64,000 nt of DNA from JAFNAG01 sp963824985 (GCA_963824985.1 CAWGRQ010000040.1:17539-81538); one strand, 5' to 3'. Numbered from the stretch's first letter, positions 36,806-46,111 are shown. Program-made: numbers and translations. The notes: generated from the letters alone by a model not told the origin.

Positions 36806-37111
36806 ATGAAGTGTAGAAGAATTTTCTTTCTTTGCATTTGCGTCTTTGCATTAACAGCCGTAGTAGGAAGCTTTGCCGAGGACGGGGAAGGTGCATGCTC
36901 TGGTGCTACAAACGGATATTATCACAACATAATCTGGGGGCATCCCTGCTGCGTAGACGATCAAGCTTGTTGGGAAAATGAATTTGGTCTCTGCTTCAAT
37001 GAACATGAGAATTGGGATAATACTGTCACACAACATGGTGATGTAACCGCTGGATTGGGTTGCACGGTACAATGGGTATGCTGCTTAGGGCATGATGAAC
37101 GAATGCAGTGA
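36806..37111 (+). CDS. Secreted cysteine-rich small protein 1 (8 Cys in mature form)
   Basis: ATG 36806 follows CGGAGGGATC; 101 residues. A signal peptide (CRRIFFLCICVFALTAVVGS) with cleavage near SFA-E precedes a mature region of about 75 residues with eight cysteines arranged C, CC, C, C, C, CC (HPCCVDDQACW, QWVCCLGH). Even cysteine number and export fit a disulfide-stabilised secreted peptide. In frame with an earlier ATG (36764) overlapping the preceding ORF, but the signal peptide argues for 36806. An IS4 relic lies just downstream. A second, unrelated-sequence cysteine-rich peptide lies at 43216 next to a thioredoxin-fold gene, and a thioredoxin-fold gene follows here at 39563. Function unknown. 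Confidence 0.6.
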   Translation: MKCRRIFFLCICVFALTAVVGSFAEDGEGACSGATNGYYHNIIWGHPCCVDDQACWENEFGLCFNEHENWDNTVTQHGDVTAGLGCTVQWVCCLGHDERMQ

Positions 37112-37880
37112 TCAGTGCGGTTACGACGAAGGCATAACCGTTGTGGGTCTTCTCCAAAGCGAGTGGGTAAATTCTCGGTCGTAAACCACGATTTGATCTG
37201 TCAATGAGCTTCCGATCCGGTACCACCTGGGGCAAACGAGATGCAAGCTGAGGGGTGCAGGCTTCGCGCCAAACAAGAAGCATTTGGTATTGCGCCTGCC
37301 CTGCCCCATCGCTTGCGGTTATTTACTACGGCGCCGCAAAGCCCCAAAGCCAATTGGGGGGCTTTGCGGCGCTTCAAGGCGTGCTCCTGGAGGAGGGGGT
37401 GGTACAGGAAAAACCGTTTTCATCATCGCCCCCTTGCAAGCTATTCGCTGCCGAATTTCGGGGCCACAATTCGTGCCACTTTTTTGCGTGCGCCAAAATC
37501 CCAGAAACCCTCATCAGTCAAGGGCTTGATGAGATCAAAGACGAAAAGGCACGCACTCACTCTGGAGAAGAGGCCTTTTTTTGAACCAACGCGAATGCGA
37601 TCAAGACGCAAATCTGGACGGCAATGATTGCCATGCTGGTTCTGCGCTCCCTGGAGGTGAAATCGGAGTTCGTGTCGCTGCCGTCGAATCTCGCGACACT
37701 GTTGCGGCATCAACTATTCATCTACACAGATCTTTTCGTCCGATTGGACGCGCCGTTTGAAGGCACGCCGCAGCTGGGGAGTGCAGCCAAAGGCAAGATG
37801 GCGCCCCGAATTATGGCGTAGTTGGACAGCAGAATTATGAAACACGCGGCCAAATATTATTTTGGATAGAGGAAATAGAA
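37112..37880. other. Intergenic region with strong hairpin and IS4 fragment
   Basis: A near-perfect stem GCGCCGCAAAGCCCC (37331-37345) with GGGGCTTTGCGGCGC (ending 37372) could terminate transcription of the peptide. At about 37588-37821 the plus strand reads AIKTQIWTAMIAMLVLRSLE and ATLLRHQLFIYTDLFVRLDA, an IS4 transposase fragment like the one at 35.3 kb. Nothing else is supported. Confidence 0.6.
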
Positions 37881-39509
37881 ATGCCTGAAAATCTAGGTCA
37901 TAATCTATTAAGTGACAATGGTCCGAGGCGTGTATTCATGCGCAAAAGAGCGTCCATCTTTTGCCTAGTCCTCCTTATTCTGCTTATCTCTTTTTATTTT
38001 GCGTTTCGAAAGAATTCGCTCCGATATTACGGAAAGCCATTGGAGGGTGATGGAAAACAAGCAGATTACCGCAAATTTGATGGAAGCATGAGGCCACCGG
38101 ATCTAACTGCCATCCCCGAATCAAAGCAACTACCAAGATATGTTTCTGTAAGCAAGGCGAACCTGGATGGCTATGAGTTACCAATATCATTTGCTATATC
38201 CGGAGAGATCAGATCTGAGCAAGGCTTTCCACTCGGTGGAGCTATCGTTTCATTTCATAGTGCGGGGCTTTCCAAAGCTACCTTGCAGTGGCCAGCGCCG
38301 CTGATTTCGCAATTTTGTGATGAGATGGGGCGCTACATCATTCTGCTCAGTTCGGCAAGCCATGGATTTCTAGTGATCCGCAAGGATGGATATACACAAA
38401 AGGAGGAGGAGGTTGAACTTTCTATCCCTGGGAAAATAGTTAAAAATTATTATTTACGCTCAGCACCAGCGTGCGTTGAAGGATATATATACGATGCCCA
38501 GGGAAAGCCCATTTCTGGGGCAGTTGTATATTCTTCGGTTGGGACTCGACGTACAACTCTTGACAATTCCTTGTTTTCAATGAATACATCGACGAGTAGA
38601 GGGGATGGGAAGTACGTTTTATATGGAATCCCGGAAGGCCTGGTTATGATCGGCGCAGCATCATATAATCATTTGGAGCAAGTTGAATGGATCAATCTAA
38701 TTGACGGTAAGTGCGGGTCTTACAATTTCCGTTTGGCGGATGGAATTGATGTTCATTTGACTATAAAAAATGCCGAAGGAGAACCTATTTCAGGAGCTTT
38801 GGCTTGTGGCAAGGGCAGTGCTAATGATAGTGGCGAAATTAACTTCAAAGTTCCTGTCGAATCAGCAATCATCGATTGCAGCATTAATGCTAACGGGTAT
38901 AAATCAAAGAGTATTAAAATGGATCCTCTAAATCCACCAGGCGTTGTTGTTCTTGAACGAGGGCCCATTCTAAGAGGTCGGATTATTACTGAAGAGAATG
39001 ATCCGATGGACCGTGTCAAGGTTATGGTGTCTAACGCAGGAGTTATTTATACCGATGGCGATGGTAGATTTTTAATAAATTTGTCCTCAAATTCCACATT
39101 CACAATTGTTATTTCCAAAGTTGGCTTCATTGAGCGACGATTGATGTTGGATGTGAATGAGTCTGGCCCTGAGGAAGTGGTTATAACAATGGTTAAAAGC
39201 GAGGCTGGGATTTATGGGCGCGTTGTGGAAAAGGAGCAAATTCCTGTAAAGAGATTTCGAATATTATTAAGAGATATCTCTGACGTTCACAAATCGGATT
39301 ATTCCCGGGATTTTGAAAATGTGGATGGAACTTTTGTGATTACAGATGTGCCGTGCGGCAATTACAATCTTTCTATATTATCATTGCCATTTGATTCATC
39401 AATACCAAGCGTCGTGATGACGATCGAAAATGTCAGTATCCGCAAGGGTTTGATGTTTGGAGAACTTCAAGCAAATTTAACAGCACGGGAGATAGGAAAG
39501 AAAGAGTAA
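37881..39509 (+). CDS. Membrane-anchored protein with carboxypeptidase-regulatory-like (CarboxypepD_reg) repeats
   Basis: A 542-residue AT-rich protein. A single N-terminal membrane segment (ASIFCLVLLILLISFYFAF) is followed by several beta-sandwich repeats of the carboxypeptidase regulatory-like type: EIRSEQGFPLGGAIVSFHSA, YIYDAQGKPISGAVVYSS, TIKNAEGEPISGALACG, IITEENDPMDRVKVMVSN and RVVEKEQIPVKRFRILL. Such domains are structural, often in surface or periplasmic proteins, with no catalysis expected. AGAGGAAATAG precedes ATG 37881; ATG 37938 (MRKRASIF) is an alternative. It lies 53 bases before the thioredoxin-like gene, same strand, so cotranscription is likely. Confidence 0.75.
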   Translation: MPENLGHNLLSDNGPRRVFMRKRASIFCLVLLILLISFYFAFRKNSLRYYGKPLEGDGKQADYRKFDGSMRPPDLTAIPESKQLPRYVSVSKANLDGYELPISFAISGEIRSEQGFPLGGAIVSFHSAGLSKATLQWPAPLISQFCDEMGRYIILLSSASHGFLVIRKDGYTQKEEEVELSIPGKIVKNYYLRSAPACVEGYIYDAQGKPISGAVVYSSVGTRRTTLDNSLFSMNTSTSRGDGKYVLYGIPEGLVMIGAASYNHLEQVEWINLIDGKCGSYNFRLADGIDVHLTIKNAEGEPISGALACGKGSANDSGEINFKVPVESAIIDCSINANGYKSKSIKMDPLNPPGVVVLERGPILRGRIITEENDPMDRVKVMVSNAGVIYTDGDGRFLINLSSNSTFTIVISKVGFIERRLMLDVNESGPEEVVITMVKSEAGIYGRVVEKEQIPVKRFRILLRDISDVHKSDYSRDFENVDGTFVITDVPCGNYNLSILSLPFDSSIPSVVMTIENVSIRKGLMFGELQANLTAREIGKKE

Positions 39510-39562
39510 ACAAATCGATTGAGGCAAAATGGAAAATAAGGAGATGTTAAGGAGGATGATTT

Positions 39563-40099
39563 ATGAAAAACCCTTTTAGCCGTTTTATCGAAAATTCCGC
39601 CAATGCTGCAATCATAGTTATCGCAGTAGTTTTGACTATAAATCTGGTTCCAAAGCTATTACCCAAAAACCCAATGCGTGAGGTTGATGTTGGATCGCGA
39701 ATGTCACTACCGCTGGACTGGGGCGCAAGCGCTAAGAATATCGTGCTGGTGTTGTCGAAGGGGTGCAAATATTGTTCAGCTAGCGCCGATTTCTACAAGC
39801 GGTTGGCCGCGAAGGCACGTCAAAGTGAGGAAATACGCCTGATTGGAGTATTTCCTCAAAATGCAGATGAAGCGAAAAGCTATTTAAAGGAAATGGATAT
39901 TCCTATTGGTACGATCATGCAGGCTCCACCCTCTTCGATTGGCGTTAGGGTTACCCCTACGTTAATATTGGCTGATAAAAATGGAATTGTTATAAAGAGC
40001 TGGATAGGAAAATTGTCGGCTGCTTTGGAGAATGAGGTTTTAAGTGAGATTCAAAAGTTGGGGTCTTCAGCAGAATCTGTGGGTGAAAAGACCCGTTAG
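39563..40099 (+). CDS. Membrane-anchored thioredoxin-fold protein 1 (CKYC)
   Basis: A 178-residue protein behind AAGGAGGATGATTT. Residues 13-30 form a membrane anchor (NAAIIVIAVVLTINLVP). A TlpA/thioredoxin-like domain follows, with the redox pair C68-x-x-C71 in VLSKGCKYCSASADFYKRL and the cis-Pro loop VTPTLILADKNGIVIKSW. It is expected to face the periplasm and exchange disulfides. It is clearly paralogous to the gene at 42638 and the fragment at 58404. The last about 11 residues (SSAESVGEKTR) are encoded by the terminal repeat of an ISL3 remnant starting at 40061, so the native C terminus was slightly trimmed. Its placement near a cysteine-rich secreted peptide suggests that peptide as a substrate (inference). 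Confidence 0.75.
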   Translation: MKNPFSRFIENSANAAIIVIAVVLTINLVPKLLPKNPMREVDVGSRMSLPLDWGASAKNIVLVLSKGCKYCSASADFYKRLAAKARQSEEIRLIGVFPQNADEAKSYLKEMDIPIGTIMQAPPSSIGVRVTPTLILADKNGIVIKSWIGKLSAALENEVLSEIQKLGSSAESVGEKTR

Positions 40100-40421
40100 C
40101 CCAACTTCCTCAATCGTCGGAGCAGAATCTTTTATTGATGAGGGTTTACGGATTTTTTCACTCACTATGTTCAGGGTGCCGGAAACCAAGTTTTGGCGTT
40201 CTTCACCGATTTTAATGCAGCCATTCAGCATTGAGAAACCGCGCATAGTCTCTGGCGGAGCGGACCGGTCGCGCTTTCGCCCATTTCAATTTGAGAAGAA
40301 GAAACCTTTCGTCGCGCATCCCGCGGGCGCGGCGAATGACGCCCTTGATCGTTGCATTCACCGACTCGACCTGTCGTTCCCCGATGGCCACTTCAAAATG
40401 CTCCACTTGTGGCCAGGTCAA
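40061..40421 (-). mobile_element. ISL3-family remnant: one end plus transposase C terminus
   Basis: The end GGGTCTT-CAGCAGAATCTGTGGGT begins at 40061 inside the 3-prime end of the thioredoxin-like gene. At 40421-40212 the minus strand encodes VESVNATIKGVIRRARGMRD then ERFLLLKLKWAKARPVRSAR, the C-terminal block of DDE_Tnp_ISL3 transposases. The rest of the element is missing. The same terminal sequence bounds a 290-bp MITE at 60265-60554. Confidence 0.7.
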
Positions 40422-40925
40422 AATACCCCACCCCTCCTAGGGGCGACAGTTGAAGAATAAACTACTAACATCCGTTCAGAGATCCAAGTTTATTCCTTTT
40501 TCATCCAGAAACTTTTTGCCAGTTTTCAGATTTGCTCTCCGTGTGCCATGAGTCCGCTTTGGGCGCGCGGGCCGACTGAACCGCCCGAGTCTGGGGTGGA
40601 AGGTACGCTGGTGCGAAAAGACTTGCGCTACGATGCCCCAGAATCGACGATTTCATGCCAGCCCTTATCCCAGTAGCCCCCCCTTTTCGGCAGTAGGGAC
40701 GATCCTAAGTCGCCCAGTGATTCCCGCGGACGGAATCCCTTCCCCGCTAATAGAAGTGTGCCAGAAGCACGCCAGAATCCCAGTTACAACAACGCAGGGT
40801 TGCGTTACAATGCCCACTGTGGCTGTTCCAAGAGGGAATCGCGGCAAACGGCGGGCTGTAGTTGACATAATCCATACTTATCAGAACCTGAGCTCGACCG
40901 GGGACCCGAGGTGCCGGAATTCACA
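40422..40925. other. No gene supported
   Basis: Sequence between the ISL3 remnant and an IS91-like fragment. Short frames show no domain; GCGTTACAATGCCC near 40802-40815 is minus-10-like but isolated. Probably layered mobile-element debris. Confidence 0.4.
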
Positions 40926-41669
40926 TGCAGGTTATTTTTACTATCCTCTGGATGCCGGGGCCCTCGCCTCGCTCGAATCGCAGAGCCGCTACATCACCCG
41001 CCCCGCTCTGGTTATGGATGCCCTCGAGAAACTCGATGACGGCGCCCTGTCGCTGGAGACGCCCCCGGACCCGCGCACCGGCGCTACGCGCGTGGTCCTG
41101 GATCCCCTGGAATGGATTCACAGGATCACCTCGCATATTCCCGACCCGGGAAGCCATGGTCAGCGATTCTACGGCGCCTACTCCAACCGGGGCAGAATCG
41201 TCTGTGACAACGGACAAGCCGACTCCGCCGCCGTCGGCGCTCCCGCGTCCGAGCCCCGGAACAATTCCGATTTCTCCAGGGAGGCCCGCAGCACGTGGGC
41301 CCGTCTGGTCCGGAAAATATTCGAGGCCGACCCTCTGACTTGCGGCGCCTGCGGCACCCGCATGCGCATCGTCTCCTTTATTACCGATCCCCGTGTCGTC
41401 GACCGCATCCTGCGCCATCGACAGAGCGATCGCTGCAGGACGGAAGACCCTTTCGAATCTCGCGCTCCTCCCCTCTCCCGGTTCCGCGCTCTCCATTAGG
41501 TTGCATCGGCGATCCCGAAACGCCGGCCCATGGGCCGTCCGGTCGAGGTGTGCCCCGGTCTCATCTGCGGCGACGCTCCGGCGCCCGGCACACGGGGCAG
41601 GCAGCGCATTACCGGGCTGGCAAAGCGGATTTTAGGGCAGGAGCCCGGTAATGCGCTGCCTGCCCCGTG
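40926..41669 (+). mobile_element. IS91-like transposase C-terminal fragment (different subfamily), with hairpin
   Basis: Coding to 41499: LASLESQSRYITRPALVMDA, DPLEWIHRITSHIPDPGSHG, QRFYGAYSNRGRI and FEADPLTCGACGTRMRIVSF parallel the copies at 22, 25 and 32 kb but at low identity, so it is a separate subfamily. The N-terminal HUH half is missing. Downstream, arms 41591-41618 and 41642-41669 form a perfect 28-bp inverted repeat, in the same position as the hairpins behind the other IS91 copies. Its exact right end is unknown. Confidence 0.7.
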
Positions 41670-41760
41670 TCTTCCGCCCGGTCTTCCTCCTGCCATCCCC
41701 CTTCTCACCCTCTTCTCACCCTCTTTCCTCTTGCCCTCCAGGATAGAAATGCTTATAAAT

Positions 41761-41826
41761 TTTCTGAAGTCCCGCGAAGACGATTTACGTACAAGCCGCC
41801 TATCCTGCATCGCGAGACTTCAGAAA
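41761..41826. repeat. Dispersed hairpin repeat, second copy
   Basis: TTTCTGAAGTCCCGCGA (41761-41777) pairs with 41810-41826, one mismatch, loop 32 bases. The stem matches the 29982-30056 hairpin (TTTCCGAAGTCTCGCGA) while the loops differ. Confidence 0.75.
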
Positions 41827-41879
41827 GACCCCTCTGCATTCCAGGGATATTTCGATCAGCCACATTCCTTATCTTGATG

Positions 41880-42637
41880 CATGACCGGATAGCCGGGTGC
41901 GAGAGCCCACCGGCCCTTCGGGCGCCGGTGGGGCGGCCCTGTCTGCTTTGTCGCTCCTCTTCAACGATGCACTCACATCGCCTTCATTGTCGATTCGCGC
42001 ATCCAGAGCCGCCGCGCTCGCGCCAGAATGCGAGGTTATTTCTGCGCGAACCCTTAGTGGGCATGGTGTTCGGTGAATCCTGCTGGAAGCTCATGGGACT
42101 GCGTTTGGACAAATAACTACCCGGACCTGATGCGGCCGGCATTTTCCGATTCCGCTTTGCTTTCCGATTCTCCATGTGCAAATGCCGGAAAGGCAGATGA
42201 TCCGGCATGCGAATTGCTATTAGGAACCCATACGAAGACCGCACTGCATTGCTGCGTGGCTGTGTGCGTGAGGAATGCCCTCGCTCAACACCTTATTGAC
42301 GGATTCCATTCGTGTGCGACTAAAGTGCCATGGACAGGCTATCGTTTCTGGGTTATTTAGTATCCATGAACGCTACCCGTAATTGGTGTGGCCAACATTT
42401 GCATATGCTTCTCGCCTACCGCCCCCTTGCACGGGTTCGGTTTCACGATGGTTCGTACTGACGTAATGGAGGGATCGTTTTTGCATCCCGCGAAGGAACC
42501 TGGTGACCACAGGATTGTTCGGGCGTTTTAAATGCAAATTTCCGGTGGAATCCGAAGAACTATCGCGCCATGCACCAGATTAATCCAGGTCTGTTTTCAC
42601 AAACACCTAGAATCTACACGGAACTGCGAGAGAAGTA
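41880..42637. other. Intergenic region upstream of the second thioredoxin-like gene
   Basis: No gene with support. A strong stem CCCACCGG.../...CCGGTGGGG around a TTCG loop at about 41908-41935 is the only clear structure. Several short frames exist, none with signal peptide, domain or ribosome-binding site. Confidence 0.4.
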
Positions 42638-43158
42638 ATGGGTAACAGTTTAACCAGAAAAATGAAGTTGCAGCAAACATATCGATCATTGTGATTTCAG
42701 TTGTGGGAAGTCTGTACTTCATAATGAGGTATTTTCATAAAGCGCCGCTCCAAAATAGCGTTGAGCAAAGTGCCCTTCTGCCCGGCTCGCGTATGCCGTT
42801 GGAGGGCGTTGACTGGAAGGCAAAAAACCAAACTCTGGTCCTGACACTTTCCACCAATTGCCGTATTTGTTCTGAAAGTGCAAGCTTTTATCGACGTGTT
42901 GCTGATGAAGTCAATCGAAATGGGAAGATCGAATTGGTTGCTCTCTTTTCACAAGATACTGATGAAGCAAGGAAATACCTAAAGGAATTATCTTTGCAAA
43001 TTACGACCGTATTGAGCATTGTTCTGCCTTCGATTGGGATAAGGGGAACCCCGACTTTAATCCTTGTAGATCGAGAGGGACGAATTATTAAGCTTTGGGA
43101 AGGTCGACTATCCGAGTCAAGGGAGGCTGAGGTTTTGAAAAGCCTGTTGTCCAATTGA
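42638..43158 (+). CDS. Membrane-anchored thioredoxin-fold protein 2 (CRIC), likely frameshifted near start
   Basis: Paralogue of the protein at 39563. ATG 42638 (MGNSLTRK) aligns with MKNPFSRF of the first copy, but one base is missing near 42662 (AGAAAAATGAAG). The anchor VAANISIIVISVVGSLYFI and the rest lie in another frame, which could alternatively start at GTG 42691. The redox domain is intact: LSTNCRICSESASFYRRVAD (CxxC), RGTPTLILVDREGRIIKLWE (cis-Pro). It ends 58 bases before a gene for a 14-cysteine secreted peptide on the same strand, supporting a joint role. Confidence 0.7.
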
Positions 43159-43215
43159 TGATCTCACTGACTAAACCAACTAACATTATCCGCTTAGCAA
43201 GCGAGGGGCAATATC

Positions 43216-43500
43216 ATGATAAAAAGAATTGGCCTGGCGATGATATGTCTGAGTTTTATTTTTCTTGAAATGAATACTCCGACAATTGCTACCCCCATTC
43301 CACCTGGCTGTTGCACGTGTGAGTGGCAATGTTCCAACAACGCTGATTTCTGCTACTATCTGGGTGAGGTATGTAACGGAGGGGGTTGCTGGTTTGGAGA
43401 TTGGTGTGAGAGTCGACTAGCCTCCTGCCTGCAAAGTTATGCTTCATGTGTTGATTGGTGTTTAGTTGATCAATGCATGTGCATTGATTGCAACAAATGA
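43216..43500 (+). CDS. Secreted cysteine-rich small protein 2 (14 Cys in mature form)
   Basis: A 94-residue protein starting at ATG 43216 (GAGGGGCAATATC upstream). Signal peptide IKRIGLAMICLSFIFLEMNT, cleavage near TIA. The mature part of about 68 residues has 14 cysteines, a fifth of all residues: GCCTCEWQCSNN, CYYLGEVCNGGGCWFGDWC, SYASCVDWCLVDQCMCIDC. The even number and density resemble disulfide-rich peptides or small metal-binding proteins; neither can be proven. No homologous spacing to peptide 1. It directly follows a thioredoxin-fold gene, making the latter a candidate folding catalyst. Function unknown. Confidence 0.65.
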   Translation: MIKRIGLAMICLSFIFLEMNTPTIATPIPPGCCTCEWQCSNNADFCYYLGEVCNGGGCWFGDWCESRLASCLQSYASCVDWCLVDQCMCIDCNK

Positions 43501-43728
43501 CACAAAGTAGCAGGCTGCGGATAAATCTTACTCGTTTCTCTGACGCGCTCATATCAATCAGACGGGCCCCACGCTGTGAAGGTTCATCCACCTGGCCAAA
43601 GGGATAGGTGACGGCTCCGACGTGGTTTTTTTAACGCGTTTGAGCCAATGACCCGTGGCATCCTCTTTTGCGATCAAACGGTTCTCGGAATGAACTGATT
43701 TGGTCCGATATTCAATTTTGGAGGCACA

Positions 43729-46026
43729 GTGCGTGACATTACCCGTGGCTCCGCCATTCAGAGTAGAGTGTTTCCCATCCTGATATTGCTCGTCCTGCTC
43801 AGTCCTTTCTCAAACACCCAGATGCAGCAGCGCCCGCCGCAACATGCGCCTGGTCAGGGCGGGGTGACTTTCCGGGTCAATGTTGAGTTGGTTCAGACCG
43901 ATGTGATGGTTTTCGACCGGCGGGGGCGCTTTGTCGACAACCTGAAGAAGGATCAGTTCGAATTGCGTGTCGACGGTAAAGCGCAACCCCTTTCGTTTGT
44001 GGAATTGGTGTCTTCAGGCAGCGCCAAGGACGCGGAAATATGGACACGCACTGAAGGCAAGGCGGATTCCGCTTTGCTTAAATCTGCGGCGCCGGGCGCC
44101 AGGGCGGGACGCACTCTGCTGTTTTTTGTGGATGACTGGCATCTGTCCGCGGACAGCATCCTGCGGCTGCGCGCCGCATTGTCGAACCTGATCCAGTCAT
44201 CCATCGGACCTGAAGACCGGGCTGCCATCATTACGGCAACCGTTCAGCCGGGATCCTCGCATCAGCTCACCTCCGATAAGGCGGCGCTGTCGGGATCGCT
44301 GAACCAATTGGTGTTCCGCAACGCGACCGTCGAGGACCTGGAATATCCTCCCATGACTGAGGCGCAGGCCGTTTTGCTGGAACAGGGCGACCAGGATGTT
44401 CTGAACTACTTCGTCACCGCGATGTTCGGTAAAAACGAGGAAGACGTCAAGCGGGATCCGCGCAGCGCGATGTCCGCGGAAGCGTTCAGCGTGCTAAAGG
44501 CGATGGGTGAGGCCAGAAAGGATATCGTCCGGCGAGCGGCCGGCCTGGCCCAGGCCTCGGCGGCGGTTACCGAGAGAACCCTGGCAGCTCTCCGCGAGGC
44601 ATTGCTTGCAATGGCCTCGCTGCCGGGCCGCAAGATATTTTTCCTGCTGTCGGATGGTTTCGTCCTACAACCGGCACGAAGCGATATCGTTTCCAGAATC
44701 GGGGAATTGACCAATGTCGCTTCCCGGGCGGGGATCGTGATTTATACGCTTGATGCCCGAGGCCTCGTCGTGGGCCTCCCGGACGCCAAGAGAAGGAGAG
44801 CGGGCGACAGCTCGGGAGCGCTCGCTCACAGCGGCCTCAACGAGGTGGCTGCTCCGCTGGACGGTCTGAATGCGCTTGCCTCGGATACCGGAGGCCGATT
44901 GTTGAAGAACACCAACGCGCTGGATGCGGCAATCGATACGGCTCTGGCAGAAACCTCGCGCTACTATCTGCTGGGCTGGCCCGTAGATTCAGCCGGCGTC
45001 CAACCGGGCAAATCTCAATCAATTCGGGTTGCCATCAAAGGGCGTCGGGACCTCAGCGTGCGGGTGCGCCAGGCGTCGCTCGATCTCAGCCAGTTGGTTG
45101 CCCGCAAAAGGGAGAATGCCGAGACCCCGGCCGCGGCTCCGCCGATCCCGGCGTCACCGCCCAGGACCGCGGTTCCCACGGCGACCGAAATTTATGCGCG
45201 CGCCCGCACCGTGATCGATTTTAATGTCGAGGAACTGAGCCGTTACTATCCCGCGGAAATCGGCGAACTGGAATTGGCCCGAGACCAGGCTGAGCTCGAT
45301 GCCCTCCTGCAAAATGTCGGGAAAACCGTGGAAACCTTTTTTCGCGAATTCCCCAATACCGCCTCGAGGGAGGAGGTTGTCCGGGAGAGAATGGGAATCG
45401 ACGGCCGGGTCCTGGAGTCGACCAGGCAGAACTTCAACTATTCGGCCTATCACAACAAAACCGGGACTTGGGAGGAAGGCAGAACCGACAGCAAAGGCCG
45501 GCCCATCCAATATGAGCTGATGCGAGAGGCATCTTTCATGACCACGGGCTTTGTGACCATCGGATCATTCTTCCGCCCGGCTCATCAGCGGGCCTGCCGC
45601 TTTCGCTACCTGGGCAGGCAGCGCGCGGAACCCCATGCCATCGTAATTGCATTCGCTCAACGGCCGGGAATGGCGGATATCCTCGGGATGTTTCAGGCGC
45701 CGGGAATGGCTTCCCCGACTCTGACCCTTTACCAGGGATTGGCGTGGGTGGATCCCGCGACCTTCCAGATCATCCGGATGCGCACGGACTTGCTGGCGCC
45801 CCGGCCGGATGTGCTGCTGAACCGCCAGACGACCCAGGTGTGGTTCAGCGAAGTTCAATTCAGCTCGACACCACGAACCTTCTGGCTCCCGCGCGAAGTC
45901 CTAGTCGATACGTTATGGAACAGCCGGGTGTACCGCAACCGCCACCGATATTCGGAATATGCCGTGTTTCTGGTGGAGACACAGGAAAAGTTCATGCCGC
46001 CGGTAATCAAGAAACAGCTGTTCTGA
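43729..46026 (+). CDS. VWFA-related domain secreted protein
   Basis: A 765-residue protein with an N-terminal membrane or signal segment (VFPILILLVLLSPFSNT), GTG start behind TTTGGAGGCACA. The acidobacterial VWFA-related module is seen in VTFRVNVELVQTDVMVFDRR, GRFVDNLKKDQFELRVDGK, GRTLLFFVDDWHLSADSILR (MIDAS-type Asp) and RKIFFLLSDGFV. IVIYTLDARGL and LASDTGGRLLKNTNALDAAI complete it. The C-terminal half (after a Pro/Ala-rich linker near residue 470) lacks a recognised domain and is mostly beta-rich. The family is abundant in Acidobacteriota and probably mediates protein contacts at the envelope; precise role unknown. Confidence 0.85.
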   Translation: MRDITRGSAIQSRVFPILILLVLLSPFSNTQMQQRPPQHAPGQGGVTFRVNVELVQTDVMVFDRRGRFVDNLKKDQFELRVDGKAQPLSFVELVSSGSAKDAEIWTRTEGKADSALLKSAAPGARAGRTLLFFVDDWHLSADSILRLRAALSNLIQSSIGPEDRAAIITATVQPGSSHQLTSDKAALSGSLNQLVFRNATVEDLEYPPMTEAQAVLLEQGDQDVLNYFVTAMFGKNEEDVKRDPRSAMSAEAFSVLKAMGEARKDIVRRAAGLAQASAAVTERTLAALREALLAMASLPGRKIFFLLSDGFVLQPARSDIVSRIGELTNVASRAGIVIYTLDARGLVVGLPDAKRRRAGDSSGALAHSGLNEVAAPLDGLNALASDTGGRLLKNTNALDAAIDTALAETSRYYLLGWPVDSAGVQPGKSQSIRVAIKGRRDLSVRVRQASLDLSQLVARKRENAETPAAAPPIPASPPRTAVPTATEIYARARTVIDFNVEELSRYYPAEIGELELARDQAELDALLQNVGKTVETFFREFPNTASREEVVRERMGIDGRVLESTRQNFNYSAYHNKTGTWEEGRTDSKGRPIQYELMREASFMTTGFVTIGSFFRPAHQRACRFRYLGRQRAEPHAIVIAFAQRPGMADILGMFQAPGMASPTLTLYQGLAWVDPATFQIIRMRTDLLAPRPDVLLNRQTTQVWFSEVQFSSTPRTFWLPREVLVDTLWNSRVYRNRHRYSEYAVFLVETQEKFMPPVIKKQLF

Positions 46027-46078
46027 CCTGGCTGCAACAAAGACATTTGCGGACACGGCCTTTGCGCCCAAAAGCCCT

Positions 46079-46111
46079 GCACGCGGATCCGATCATCAAC
46101 GATCCGCGTGC
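46079..46111. terminator. Hairpin after the VWFA gene
   Basis: GCACGCGGATC (46079-46089) pairs perfectly with GATCCGCGTGC (46101-46111). No T-run follows, so it may be a rho-assisted or attenuating stem rather than a classic terminator. Confidence 0.45.
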
